DNA of 64,000 bases from Triops longicaudatus (Eukaryota > Arthropoda > Branchiopoda > Notostraca > Triopsidae): assembly GCA_022885665.1 (NCBI GenBank), contig JAGQDJ010000156.1, positions 558,001-622,000 on the forward strand, written 5' to 3'. Positions within the stretch are counted from its first letter, which is position 1; each line of letters begins with the position of its first letter. A program made the position numbers and the translations under genes. Below the pieces are notes generated by a model that was not told the DNA's origin, ran no database searches, and worked only from the letters and a program-made list of their open reading frames with translations. Of this stretch, positions 48,383 to 61,042 are shown one piece after another.

Positions 48383-51300
48383 TCAGAATACCGCAATTTT
48401 GTCTCGTGGGGTGAAGCGCAGATCGTCGTCTAATGTCAGTAATATCTTTCAACAAAAGAAAAGAACCTTTTGTTACGAACCATGTGAGAAATTATAGGAA
48501 TACAACTTACCAGAAAAGACAAGAAAAGGCTAATCGCTGAAAGAAAATGCCAAATGTCATGCTGATCGTAGAATCCCAGTACCATACATTCCTGGTTGTA
48601 CAAGCGAGACTCAGCTGCCGTCATCTTAAGAAAAAAAAGTTAGCTTCTTAGAAAACCATATTTTTAGAGCAATATACCCTCCACGTCGTTGCTTTATTAA
48701 TAAAGAAATACATTGCAGCGCCCCAGGAAACCATCGAGAGTGCGATGTAAACCAAAGGTTGTGGTAAGATACGCTCTCTACTTCGAAGCTATTACAGAAC
48801 ACATAAGGACTCCAACGTTAATAAAATACGTAATATTGTAAAGTTTTTTTACCTTCATGATGATATAGAATGTCGTATACAGCATGAGGTTGGTAATAAA
48901 AATGGCTAAGATATACGACGCAAAATCCGACGGTCTTGTCAAAAATCCATAGATGGCCAAACCCACATTAGCCAAGTTTCCTGAAATATTCCATTATAAG
49001 CCAAATGCTCATCACATGATACCGAAATGGACATTTACCCATAACAAGGAGAATCATTCGATCCACATACATTGGACGGAACCAATGACGGGGCCCGGCT
49101 TGAAGATCGTTCCAAAAAACGAGGTAGATTCTTTTGAAGATCCCTAAATCTACTCCATAAGCGTTAATAGAGAATAAATCCGATATCCGATGATGTTATA
49201 TACCTAAGCTCCAACGCCCCATGTAATAAACTTGTGCCGAAAGGGCAATAGCACCTAAAAGATGTACGACCGAGAAGGCAATCCAAAAGTATATGGAATC
49301 TTGAAATATCGAGATGACGCCCATAAAGACAGCCAAAGCCAGCACAGCAAAGGCGGCATAGGCATTTGCATAAATGTCTGGATGCCGGTTTTGGTAGATT
49401 TTCAGCATACACAGAATTGCTATGCAGTACATAAAGGTTGTATCTAAGAAAATTACGGGAATAAATATAAAAAATACAAATATATAAATAAATAACACTT
49501 TGTTGGAAAAAAATAATTACCAAATTGATAATTGGAGTGAGTGGGGCAAATGTGATAACAAGCGCTTAAGGTTCCTTCCATAATCAAAGCAATCCCCATG
49601 GCGTAAAATAGACCGTAATGCTGTGGAATTCCGTAATACTATACAAAATAGAGGGAACACGAATGAGGTGTAGAAACGCAAAACTGGCGAACTACCTTCT
49701 CTAATCTATCGTGATCGACAGCCGCACGTCGACGAATCACATCTCTCCGGAAGACCATTATGCAGAAAAGAACTCCCAGCATGATGTACCCAATATTCGA
49801 ATAGACGTGATTGAAATCCGTCAAATAGACGAGTGGATGGGCACACAGGAAGTTGTAATAGCACAAGTCTTGGTCACCCGTGTCATTGACAATATGTTGG
49901 TAAGTGACAACCAACTGCAAAACGGGCAAGGCATAAAAGACTGTGACGGTAATCAAGGTCCAGAGATAAAGTTGAGACTTCTTCGCGTGAAAACTAGGCG
50001 ATTTGCGTGCCAGGTCTGCCACGAACAGAAAAGTTTTGGTTCTATGTGAAAAGAAAAAAAAAAACAAACAAAAAAAACAACAATAAAAACTACTATAGAA
50101 GCTAATTTAACTATATAATACAAACAAATTTACCTAAACACGTCCTTATCGTAATAAGCATCAGGAAGCATATCAATTTCGGTCTCATCAAGCGAAGATC
50201 CCAAAGAATTACTCCTATCTGATCGTCGATTTACGGCATTCGCTGCAATTAAACACAAATAGAAAAAAAATCGTCTTATATCATACGTTTGCTTACTCTC
50301 CCCTATAGCTCCATATCCAAGCCGCGCTGTTGGAATATCTTGTCTTTCCAACAAACTGGACTCCGTCGGTTCTGAATCGGGCTGAGCACATTTGATGCAG
50401 AACGCTATGAAAGTCATTAAATAGAATAAGGCAAATATTCCCAAGACTCCGAGAACAGCAACGAGAAAGTAAGTGCGGCTAGTTTTCTCTTTGATCACGA
50501 AGCTGACAAACTTTGCACGCGTGGGTGGTGGAAGAACGTGTGAACCCGTGCATTCATAATCATCGGCTTTGGCTGTAAATACCACAAAAAAGCCATCTGG
50601 GAAACGGACGCGCTTTAAGAATATAATATAAATTAAAATTTCAGCACAAACAGCAATTGCTATAACTCAGTTCAATTTACGTCTATGGTCATGCCGGACT
50701 TGTTCATGGTTGTTTGCCACATGCCTTCATACTTGATACTGCGATCAAAATCGAACGCCCCACACTTAAACAAAACAACATTAAAAGTAAGTAATAGTAA
50801 AGAAATATCACAAGAATATTTACCGTCATATTTTGGACGGCAACAGACATACAACTTTCGTCGGTCGAGCTTACAACCAGTAATACAGTGTCCACGTGAT
50901 CTGGAAAAATGAACTGGAAATACTTCGGTCCCGCCGGTGTGAAAACAAACTGCCGTTCTTCGTCCAGCCTACACGAACCAGAAATACTTTTTTATTTCCT
51001 TTTTTTAAGGAAAATTTAAGACTTACCCAACGTTAAAACCGGATGCTAGGGAAACCGTCATATCAAAACTGACGTTCATGGGATCAGAAGTAGAAACGCT
51101 CAAAAAGAAATCCTGTTCCAACTGGTGCCGAAAATTCTGTATTCCATTGCTACTGTTTATAGCGTCCACGAGTGGGAAAGTGTCCAACGGGCATAACGTG
51201 CGTGTCACCGCACTATATTCTTGCCTACGCAATAGAATAAAATTATTTTTTTTTCTTGAAAACCGAAAGACCACACATACTCTCCGTTAAAGGTTTCTAT

Positions 51301-51808
51301 CGTAAAAGGAAGTTTCCATGAGGAAACTCCACGGGGCTGTCGAACAACGAGCAAGAGTGGATACATTTTGGTAGCATTCAAACTATTCATGCGAATTTCA
51401 AGCGCTCGTGTTTCATTAACCTGTAAATAGAAAAAAAAATAATTAATGGTCCTCCTTAATCACCAAATTCATTAAAGGCTAACATATAAGACATACGTAC
51501 ATTTTCGGTGTAGGTGAACTGATATATGTATTCCACTGTTGCATTAACGTCATTCCAATACGTGTTATTAAGATCTCCATTGATGACTATGGGAACTACG
51601 TGCTTTTGGTGCAACTGTCGACGAAATCTTGAAATAATCTTAACCGCGTCTGTGTATACATGCAAAGAATTAAAAGGTGGCATCGAGTACTCTATAACAC
51701 ACCTTGCCCAGAAGCGTAGGTCTGTTCCGCTGGTTGTGCGACCGTCGTACAAAATAGCTGACTTAACAGCAGAATTGTCAAGGTAAAGCAGATTAATACA
51801 CATTTCAT
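48383..51808 (-). CDS. SIDT2: SID1 transmembrane family protein (SIDT / SID-1-like)
   Basis: Sixteen exons in phase: 51703-51808, 51501-51649, 51281-51420, 51027-51224, 50824-50968, 50681-50764, 50297-50612, 50134-50242, 49696-50041, 49521-49638, 49204-49443, 49039-49149, 48853-48980, 48678-48788, 48511-48624 and 48383-48445. They encode 825 residues (human SIDT1/2 about 830). A signal peptide (MKCVLICFTLTILLLSQLFC, cleavage likely after TVA) precedes the beta-rich extracellular domain (TLCPLDTFPL, SDPMNVSFDMTV). The first membrane helix is FLVAVLGVLGIFALFYLMTF, followed by an acidic cytosolic loop and a multi-pass core. Conserved blocks are DQDLCYYNFLCAHPL, GTLSACYHICP, MYYMGRW-like and the metal-site motif DQHDIWHFLS. 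The family transports dsRNA (SID-1) or acts in lysosomal nucleic-acid/lipid handling. I cannot decide between SIDT1 and SIDT2; an invertebrate single copy would be co-orthologous to both. Confidence 0.95.
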
Positions 51809-53039
51809 TTTGAAAATCAAAGGTGGTGAATTAAGGGGCAACAAACAGATCGACACATACAAACAAGCACTTCGACATCTATTCGTTAATCGTATGATTC
51901 ACCAGACGTATTGTTTCCTTACACAAATACTGCTCTATGTTGTTGACTGAAGGGCATTGATGACGTCATCGTCAACAAAAACTAAACCGAGGACAGCAAC
52001 GGATTAGAAACTTTAATCGTCTTTTCCTTTTAACCGAGTTCCATAAAACCAACATCTCTAAATTTATTAGTCGGCTATTTATGTAAAACTTTACATACCG
52101 TTTTCAGGGACCATTGAATTAAGCAATAAGCTTCGCTTTAAGTAATGCGACAACCCAACCAAAACACTTATTCATAAAACTAAATTAACTTTGAACTTAC
52201 AAGTTTTTCCAGCATGCTTTCCTTGTTCTGAAGAAGTTATTTTTTTATTTAACTGATTTGCAAGATAATTTTGACTGACGTTAGTTTTATTTTGCAGGGC
52301 CTTTGCCGTATTCCGGAAAAGCAGTTAAATACGCCTAGTACATATTAATGCAGGAAGAACGCGCAACAGGTGGGGAAAACCGTAGTCGAAATTACTTACG
52401 TCGAATTTCTACTCCTTGTAACAGTGAACTATTATCATTGCAGAGTGCACTAACACAAAAGTTTTTGATCAAAATGTGTACGTGCTATTATTCGAATACA
52501 GCACTAATATGCTGTATTTCTTAAATTTAATTTTTGCATTTAAAAGGCGTGAGTGGAGATCTTTGCCGTTAGAATTGCGATTCTCTCTTTTATTAACGTT
52601 TCTGATGGACTTGTATACACAAATATTCTGTGTCGTTGTTCAACAAGTAAGGATTTTTACTATGACCACAAAACTTATAGTTCTTCCGAAATAACGTTCC
52701 AGCCGCACCACGTTTCAGTTGTAGCTATCCTCTTATATAAGGTGTTAATGTAGATGGTTATGTTCTCACTACGATTTGTGGTAGCATTTTTAATTTACAG
52801 TAGACAACCCATCTGTTTCCTTAGAAAATAAGTACAAAGTTACGAAAAATGACTAGTTTATTAAAGAGCTCGCATTAAATTATATGCCGTACGAGAAAAC
52901 TGCGGAACTTGATGTTGCGATAAGTCAGTATGCCGTCAGGAGAAGTGTGTGTTTAACAATTGCTTAACAACAGGCCAGTTGTTTCTACCTTTTCGTCGCT
53001 TTTTAGACAAGAATATGTGATGTGATGATCCTTGTATGA
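51809..53039. other. Intergenic region SIDT - XKR
   Basis: Promoter side of SIDT (minus) and 3' flank of XKR (minus). A palindromic CRE-like site is annotated separately at 51961-51968. A minus-strand AATAAA for XKR lies at 52857-52862. The plus ORF at 52476-52753 shows no family motif. Confidence 0.5.
51961..51968. promoter_or_regulatory. CRE-type palindrome upstream of SIDT
   Basis: TGACGTCA inside a longer palindrome GATGACGTCATC, about 150 bp upstream of the SIDT start. It matches the full CREB/ATF consensus; the function is inferred. Confidence 0.4.
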
Positions 53040-54777
53040 TTAGTCACCGTCACTTTCACGGACTGTTTCATAACTGTCATTTCCGAACCAGGCAACTCCT
53101 ACAATAATTACACAATGAATTGAAATACTGTACTAGTATATTCCTAATATAATACTAATTCTAACAATAATGTTGTAAAAATTCTTAAATTACCGTTTTC
53201 AAAACTAGATCCCTGATTTGTTCTTAGTGAAAGAACGGTTGAGATTTGCCTAGTTAGCGAAGTACTGGTTTGTCGCTTTGGAAAGCAGCACCATTTCTTC
53301 CAAAAGCCACATTTATCCACAGAAGCGGAGAGTCTGTTAGGATGGGCATATTTATAGTATACGACCAGCAGAAAAACACCGATGAAAAATGCCACATAAT
53401 GTGCATAAAACGCCAAAGTACGGTACCACAGCTCTGGATCACTTGACTGGTACCAGGCAATTAACAAAGTGGTATTTTCCACAAAGCATATCTAGTATCA
53501 AGAGCAATTAACTGCGCTTATTATATAAAATTTTCTTGCTTACCGCATAGTAAAACGCGTAATGGATATCAGTGCTACCCTCAGCAACACTTACATAAGT
53601 GAAAATATGCACAACGGCAAATACAGTAGCATCCATGTAATCGTTGACGTGCAGCGCTTTTAATCGCTTTTGCTTAAAAGTGAGTGTGTGGAAGTTCCAC
53701 GCGAAAAATATAGAACCGTGCACGATGCAGACAGCGAAAACTAGACGAGGACAAACACTAGCAAATAGGCCCAACGCTAGCACACGCGCATCTTCAATAT
53801 AAGGTAAAATTAGTGACCCCATAAAAATTAATTTCTTTTACAAACTTATGCTAAAGAGGTGAGCTGTATAGTGAATAGTCGTTGCCCGCCAGCCCATTTC
53901 CACCTTATGCTGGTAAAACACTCTCGAGGCTCGTTGATAGGACGTTACTCCCCAGGATACGCTAAATGCTGTAACAATAAGCGGCACAACTTCATACAGC
54001 AAGACTAAAAGTTCAATCGATTAACGAAACGAATTTCTACAGTAATAAATTTTCCTTACTTTCCCAATGGGACGCCCCTTCTGGAAACGTAGCTTTGATG
54101 AATATATAAAACTGCAGAACGAATTGAGGGGCAGCTTCCATAAAGCCTTCAAACAGACGCAGCTGAGTTGCGTTCTTGTCTTCACGCAAAGTATAGTTCA
54201 CATATGCCTGATCTTTGGTCTTTCGACTTCGTATTCCGTAGTATATAGCTTCAAAATTCCTAAAACAAGGCTGAACTCCTTAACTTGAGGTTTTGAATTA
54301 CTTGTTTCTCCAACTTACCGTATAACTGGACTAAGTGGTAAAATCAGACAAACAAATCTCACAAACCAAACTGCCTTGGCAACTGCAACCGGAGCATCTC
54401 TTACAAAAATTGGTGACGTAGAATGTTCTTGTCCATTTTGAAGACGTATATCAGTCAAATACCTTGTAGTTAATTAATGATAAAGAGGAAAGTTTTCCTG
54501 GGAAGAATGTTTACCAGTAGAAGCTTATTGCTGTCATGATTACTGCAGGCAATGCAATGAACACCAGCGTTAACGTGAAGTAATTCCAATCTCCAAGCTC
54601 GTAGAAGAGCACGAGTTTATAACTGTCAGCCGCAATGTCATAAATATAAAACACGTTGGACAAAAGAATACAAACTATAGTAAAATAGTCCACTGCTTGC
54701 TGCTCTCTGATGAAAAGTGACTCTCTGGAAGCTACCAAATCTCCCAAGCCACCGTTTTCTTGAATTAATGTCACCAT
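53040..54777 (-). CDS. XK-related protein (XKR family membrane protein)
   Basis: Seven exons in phase: 54515-54777, 54319-54462, 54060-54259, 53846-54004, 53544-53791, 53194-53491 and 53040-53098; 456 residues. XKR proteins are multi-pass plasma-membrane proteins, several of which (XKR4, 8, 9) scramble phospholipids and expose phosphatidylserine on dying cells. Family blocks are IYDIAADSYKLVLFYELGDW with the following TLVFIALPAVIMTAISF, RLFEGFMEAAPQFVLQFYIF, the HLFSINARVLALGLFASV region, and ENTTLLIAWY before the last helices. The donor after the fourth exon is an unusual GTTTGT, required by phase and by the conserved ARVLALGLFAS. The start ATG is the first in frame; an upstream exon cannot be excluded. 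I see no clear DxxD caspase site near the C-terminus. The subfamily is not resolvable, perhaps XKR4/6/7-like. Confidence 0.9.
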
Positions 54778-54993
54778 GTTAAACGAAATTAAACTTTACT
54801 CATTGACTGCAAAGCGGCGTGATGCCTGAAAGTTGATGTTTTCATTACTCACAGCTGTGAGCCGTTGTCCCCATTGCTGATAAGCTCAAAGGAAAGGACC
54901 GATAAGGATGCGCATCGACTTTCTGTTAAATTATGATAATTTCACATTTTCCTTTATTCCAACATCGTTGCAACAATACACAATGATTCTCAT

Positions 54994-57157
54994 TTATTTG
55001 TAAAACTCATGCTCTGTCTCGTCTTTCTTGACATTGTTCTTGTAGCCCTTTTCGAAATCCTTTGCCAGCACAATGTAACGATTTTCTCGGACGGCATGCA
55101 TACCAGCCTGGAAAAACAAAAAACGCCGGTTCAATACGCGCTCGGTAGTTTTCATCCTTTTAACCACGGCCTTACCTCTTGACAAATGGCGTTGATGTCA
55201 GCACCAGAGATCTTATCCGGTCTAGCAACCAAATCTTCCAAATCAACTTCCTCGCTAAGATTCATTTTGCTGGTAATGGTTGCAAATACCAGTCGTTTCT
55301 GTCTTCTGTCGGGCAAAGGGAATTCAATCTTGCGATCCAAACGACCCGGGCGTAGCAAAGCCGGGTCCAAAGTATCAGCTCGGTTGGTTGCCATGATTAC
55401 CTTAATTAATGATTATATAAAAGTTACAAGAGAAAGCACTTGGAGTAAGGCACGTACTTTCACATTCGTAGTCTGATCGAAACCATCCATTTGGTTCAAA
55501 AGTTCTAACAAAATTCGCTGCACTTCTCTGTCGGCACCAGTCTGGGCGTCGAAACGTTTAGTGGCAATGGCGTCAATTTCGTCAATGAAAATAATGGCCG
55601 GAGAATTTTCCTTTGCAAGCCTGAAAACGTCACGGACCATACGTGGGCCTTCGCCGAGGTACTTCTGGACAAACTCCGAACCAACCACACGAATGAAAGC
55701 AGCTGCAAAATTGTCATATGTTAATTGGCGATTCTAAGTCAAATTTGTGTTTTTATTTGATTTACCTGTTGTATGGTGAGCCACAGCTTTGGCTAACATG
55801 GTTTTACCACACCCAGGAGGTCCGTACATGAGCACGCCCCGAGGAGGGTCAATACCAATCTGTTTGTAGAGCTCGAAGTGTGTCAAAGGTAACTCAACAG
55901 CTTCACGCATTTCTTGCTTCTGCATATCCATTCCTCCAATATCGGCATAGCTCACGTCAGGTTTTTCATCTACAGAAAAATGCAAAAAAATATAAAACGA
56001 CAATTTGTGAAGAATACCTAGTTACGGCCACTGTGTACCAACCCCTCTTCTAGAGACTATACTTGAAAATATAAAAAAAATTATGGATTATTTAACTGGA
56101 TAACAGTTAAATATTTTTTGGTATTTTCTTAACAGTACGTTTTTTGATTACACACCATTTATCGACGTATTTTCAACCAAAGTGTTTGGAAATTTTCAGT
56201 AACATTTTCGGCAAAAAATCAGCTTCAACTTTTGAATTTCCAATGTTGATAGCGTCAAAACCGTTCAATCAATTTTGAATATTTTTGAACTGGAAGTTAG
56301 TTTTCGTATGTTCGAGTGATACATGATCGAAGGAATTTAAGATTTCTTTTTCTATCAAAAACTCCAAAAAAGATTCACTGTCGGAATCACAGCTTTTCTT
56401 TTTTTTTTTTAAGAAAAAAACTTAATCTTGCATCACCTCACGTTACGTATCATACTTCACCGACAACGCAGTTTTCGAAGACATTTGTTTCACAAATCGT
56501 CTTCCAAAAATTTCATGTTATTTGTCCCAAAGACAAAGGGGGTACACATCGGCCTTAACAAGCAATAAAACAAACCTGCTTGCAACATGGAAATGGAAGA
56601 ATCAGCTTCCGGTGGTAACACATCCACCAACGCATTACTGTGCTTATGTAGAGCAACGCTAGCTGATGGTTTAAGTAACTCTCGGTCGATCGTCGACAAG
56701 ATTCTCACGTAATAATTAGAACCTAAGAAGAGAAAAGAAGCTCAGGTCTCGAATTTGGAGTTTTAAGAAATGGCATTACCCGTAGTTGAGCCAACAATGC
56801 CAGTGTTTTGGTCCACTGCTTCCAAAAACTGGCCGATTACCAAGGGTACGCTCTGAATTCTCTTGACTTCCTCCTGAGCGTGTAAGAATTCTTTCTTTAA
56901 GTTCCGTTGCTCGTCTTTAATATACGCTTCTTGAACGGCTAAAAACTCAAGCTGCATTTGTAGCTTTTTAAAGCGAGTATACAGATCATCCAGGTCCAAT
57001 CCATCGTAGGACGACGCAAGCGGCAAGCCAACTTGTGGTACTTTCAAGTCCGGTAACAAGTCTTCAGTCTTCAACACAAGTATTTTAAAATCTCGAAAAT
57101 CTAACAAATAGCGATGACACATACCTTTTCTGATACTACAACGCTCATTTCCTCCAT
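54994..57157 (-). CDS. PSMC4: 26S proteasome regulatory subunit 6B (PSMC4 / RPT3)
   Basis: Seven exons: 57125-57157 (start ATG 57157), 56780-57068, 56576-56722, 55766-55969, 55458-55702, 55176-55400 and 54994-55107; 418 residues, identical in length to human. RPT3 is one of six AAA+ ATPases in the 19S base ring that unfold ubiquitinated substrates. The order is an N-terminal coiled coil (DLYTRFKKLQMQLEFLAVQE), an OB fold (IGQFLEAVDQNTGIVGSTTG; RELLKPSASVALHKHSNALV), Walker A GPPGCGKT, Walker B AIIFIDEIDAI, sensor MATNRADTLDP and arginine fingers ALLRPGRLDRK. The C-terminus EHEFYK carries the HbYX-type tail that docks in the 20S alpha ring. The donor after 56576 is an uncommon GTTTGT. A minus-strand AATAAA lies at 54953-54958. 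It shares a 294-bp divergent promoter with TMEM63. Confidence 0.97.
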
Positions 57158-57451
57158 TGTAGATCAGACTAATATCGACGAGTTGAGATAAAACGTTCAA
57201 CACTCGTCAAATCTTGGAGGGCAACAATGAAATTAACCAGCGAATACCGAGAATTGCTTGTCATGAAATTAGGCTCACCTTAAATGCTGAACTCGGAGTG
57301 CATAGAGAAACCGTCAGCATTCGCCATCTAGTAAGGCGCTTAGAAAAAAAAGTGGTTCTTCGACGTAAACAACGGGATTAGTCAAGAAGATTACGGTAAA
57401 TTCAGAACGGTGTTATTATAAGCTAGTTCGCCTAGGCTCTCTTGTCATGAA
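57158..57451. promoter_or_regulatory. Bidirectional promoter region PSMC4 / TMEM63
   Basis: 294 bp separate the two divergent start codons, so both promoters must share this stretch if no upstream non-coding exons exist. No TATA box is seen. An extra ATG at 57447 in another frame precedes the TMEM63 start. Confidence 0.55.
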
Positions 57452-60400
57452 ATGGAGAGTACAGTGTCATATTTACTGCAAGATTCTCTTACATTTGGAA
57501 ACGAGACCGAGTTTGATCATTTGACAACTTTCACCTCCCCGATTCCGTATATTACCACGATTGCCCCGAATATATCCGATCTAAAATGCAACTACTACCG
57601 AAAAGCAAACACTACCATTATGTTATACGGGGGATACGAAGGAATTCCGCAGAATTTAATTATTAACAGCATAGGATGGTTGGTAAGTACATTTCTACTT
57701 TTTACGAGTTATCTTTTTATTATTATTTCTTAATGAAGCACTCCGCATTAAAATATGTGAATGTCTTCAGGCACTTGTTCTCTTGTTTTCTGTTTTAAGA
57801 AAAAAAGCTTGGAACTACGGGAGAATGGCACTCATTCAAAAGAAAAACCATCGGTAAGCTCTATATTTTGTTTAATCATAATCAGTATTTTTAGAACGTT
57901 TTTGAAGTATTAATTTGACTTGCGTTACAGAGGTACGCTACAGGGCTACAATGGCTACAACGTGTACGTTTGTATTACAATTTATATATACTACACTTTA
58001 CATGAAGCATGAGAGGTATACGGGAGCTTGATGCTTGGAATTTCGGGTTGTAACTAGATAATTCTGCAATACTAACACCGCCATGTGCTTGGGGATACAT
58101 TTCAGTTGCATGTGTTTCGTATTCTCATAATTATTTTTATGTTTGCAGGTGGACACAGCTGTTTTATGCCGGTGACGAACGCTTACAGCAAATAGGCCCT
58201 AGCGACATAGATCCATCGGCGAGTCTCGACTTGGCAGCTCAGATAGACCAAGGCTTGTTTTCGTGGATTGGAGTGCTCTTCCGGATAAAGTAGTGCCGTA
58301 GATTATTTTTTCTTATTTTCAAATCTCTTTTTCCAGAGACGACCAGATCCGGGCAAAATGCGGTCCCGACTCCGTACAGTATTTGTCCTTTCAGCGGCAT
58401 ATCATCACTTTGACTTCGATTATCACATTAATAAGCTTGGGAATTGCACTACCCCTTAATTTCCAGGGTACGCTGGAAGGAGACGAGAAGTCGTTTGGTC
58501 ACACGACGCTAAGTAATTTAGATCCTAGGTAAGAAGTCAACTGTTTGAAAATGTGTAAATTCGAATTCGTAGCTCAGACTAAAACGATCGTATTTTAAAA
58601 TTTTAATTACGCGTTAGTTCAACTTACCTTTGGGCGCACATCTCGCTCGCCATCCTGTTTATGCCTGTGGCAATTTTCATGATGAGAAAGTTTTCGTATC
58701 AGTCCAGAATCCCAGAAAGCGAATCGAACGTTTCGAGAACTTTGGTTATTAGCCGGATTCCAAGAAACCATTGTAACAAAGCTGAAATGCTTCAGCATTT
58801 CCAGTACGTTGGAATATCACGTTTTCTTGCTGTATTTCTTTTCTTTTACTACATTTCTTTTAATGTATGCCCTTTAGTGAAGCGTATCCTGACGCTGAAC
58901 TGCAAGATATTCAGTTTGCATATGACGTCAAAAAGCTAATGGACTTGGATCGTCAAAGGTATGGAATAAGGCTGTGATGTAAATTGTTTCACCCACAAAC
59001 ACTGTCTGGTAGGCTCGCTGCAATAGACGCACGTCGGTATTGCGAACGTTTTATAAAAAGTGCTGGTCAGCGGTTGGAAATGCGACCACTGATCTGCGGC
59101 AGTGTTTGCGTCTGTTGCGATTCATGCGGTTGTCCTGTGGTAATTCTTTTATTTTTATTTTGCTATATTTTAAATTTGCTTTATATTTCTCACTGATGAA
59201 CCAATTATTTATAGACTGACGCTTTGGAATTTTACACGGAGGAAGAAAAGCTTTTGACCGAAGCTGTAGAAAAGGAAAAAGAACGGGCTCTGAAGAGACC
59301 CGTGGGCGTTGCTTTTGTAACACTTGCGTCGCAAGCCGATGCCGTGAAAGTCAAGTCGGACCATAAGAAAATTAAAGTATGGACGAGAGGGTCTCCTCAG
59401 TCGTCACTCAGCGAAAAGTTGAAGCCCCATAACTGGGTTGTGAGTTTCGCTCCCTCACCTGAAGATATTCATTGGTACGTCCTGTTTTGAAAATGACCTC
59501 TGGAGTTTCGCTCATCGATATCATGTTTAGGGAAAACGTCTCAATAAGCAGGCGTTGGTGGTACCTGAAGTCGTTTTTGATCCATACGCTTTTGTTTTTA
59601 TTACTCTTTTTCTTGACGACCCCTGCAGTTGTAGTTAGCACCTTGGATACCTTACAGTTTACAAGCCAGCTGCAACGCATGGTGAGATTTTTCCTTATTA
59701 ATTTGTTATTCAAAATATTGATGCCAATTTAAATCTTTGCGTTTTAGAGTCCTATTTTATCTGAATTCTTACCCACCCTCTTGCTTTGGACCATATCAGC
59801 ACTCATGCCTGTACTTGTCAGCTACTCAGATCAGTGGGTTAGCCATTGGACGAGGTCTGCGGCAAACCATTCTGTCATGCGAAAAACGTTCATTTTCTTA
59901 CTCTTTATGGTAGTCTTGCTGCCCTCGCTAGGATTAACTAGGTAATTTAAACTCTGAAAGGATTACCAAGCTTAAAGCCTGTTTCTCGTAGTGCGAAGGC
60001 CTTTGTGGAGTGGACATTCCATGCCAATGAAACGTACCGATGGGAGTGCGTCTTTCTGCCTGATAATGGTGCCTTTTTCGTCAACTACGTCATCACTTCT
60101 AGTTTCATTGGAACGTCCCTTGAATTGATTCGCTTTGCAGACCTTTTTTACTATGCAATACGTCTTTGCAGTTCTCGGTAAATATTTCCTTTTTCTCCTT
60201 TTTTGTTTTAAAAATAAATCTTCTGTTCAGATCCCAGGCGGAAACTGGTACCGTGCGGCGAATGATTTTGTCAGAGTTTCAGTTTGGCGTTCAGTACGCT
60301 TGGATGTTGCTTATCTTCTCCGTGACGGTCATGTATAGCTTGTCATGTCCATTGATAACACCCTTTGGTAAGTTGGCGAAAGCGTTGAAAGTTCTTGAAA

Positions 60401-61042
60401 GTGCTGAAACTGATTGTCGCTGCCTTAGGTTTGGTATATATGCTGTTCAAGCATTATGTCGACAAATATAACCTTTTCTTCGCTTACGGTCCGTCGAAGA
60501 TTAATAAACGAATCCACGCAACAGCCATCAACTTCGTGGTAACTGCTGTCCTACTACTGCAGTTAATCTTTCTGTTCTTCTCTTTCGTTCGACGTGGTTT
60601 GCACGATACGACCGTCTATTCTTTGGTCGGTTTTTGCGTGACTCTCGCAGTCGTACTGGCTCAAGCGTTCCTACATTGGTGTCCGGAATTCTCGCCGATT
60701 TCTTACCAGGTAAATTTACATGGACAACAGTCAACGTAGTTTACCTGTGTTTGTTAGAAGCTCCGTAAAGAGCAAGCGGACGAGACGCCGACTATCAATG
60801 GAAATCATCAGGAAAACGTAAATAAAAGCTTCACTCCGTCCGTTTTGAACGAAGGACTATCTGCTGTAGCTATTGCGGCAGAAAATGCTCTGGAAACAGT
60901 GGCCTTAGACTTGTCTATGACTTCCCTGCAGAGCATTGAAGAAAACTCCTCTTTAAGAAAAAGAAACTCGGATTCGGAAGCTAACGGGGAAGAGTTGTAC
61001 CAAAACTATGGTGATGCTCGGGTAAATAACAGCCTCGCCTAA
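57452..61042 (+). CDS. TMEM63: TMEM63 / OSCA-family mechanosensitive cation channel (CSC1-like)
   Basis: Fifteen exons in phase: 57452-57682, 57771-57853, 57931-57963, 58149-58289, 58337-58528, 58618-58803, 58878-58958, 59013-59139, 59215-59474, 59531-59681, 59748-59941, 59992-60177, 60231-60367, 60429-60709 and 60758-61042. They encode 855 residues (human paralogues 806-832). TMEM63 forms high-threshold stretch- and osmo-activated channels. Landmarks are the N-terminal NST-type glycosylation region, CGPDSVQYLSFQRH, the cytosolic RRM-like domain (HEAYPDAELQDIQFAYDVKK; a CVCCDSCGC cysteine cluster), SFAPSPEDIHW, the FFLTTPAVVVSTLD helix, ECVFLPDNGAFFVNYVI in the pore region and SLSCPLITPFG. 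The C-terminal tail after 60758 is charged, Ser-rich and poorly conserved. Human A, B and C are vertebrate paralogues, so no letter is assigned. Confidence 0.95.

Noticed and set aside
51456..51803. ORF starting at the ATG at 51803
   Set aside because: It reads through the first SIDT intron in another frame; the ATG at 51808 with a signal peptide and splicing at 51702/51650 gives the SIDT frame.
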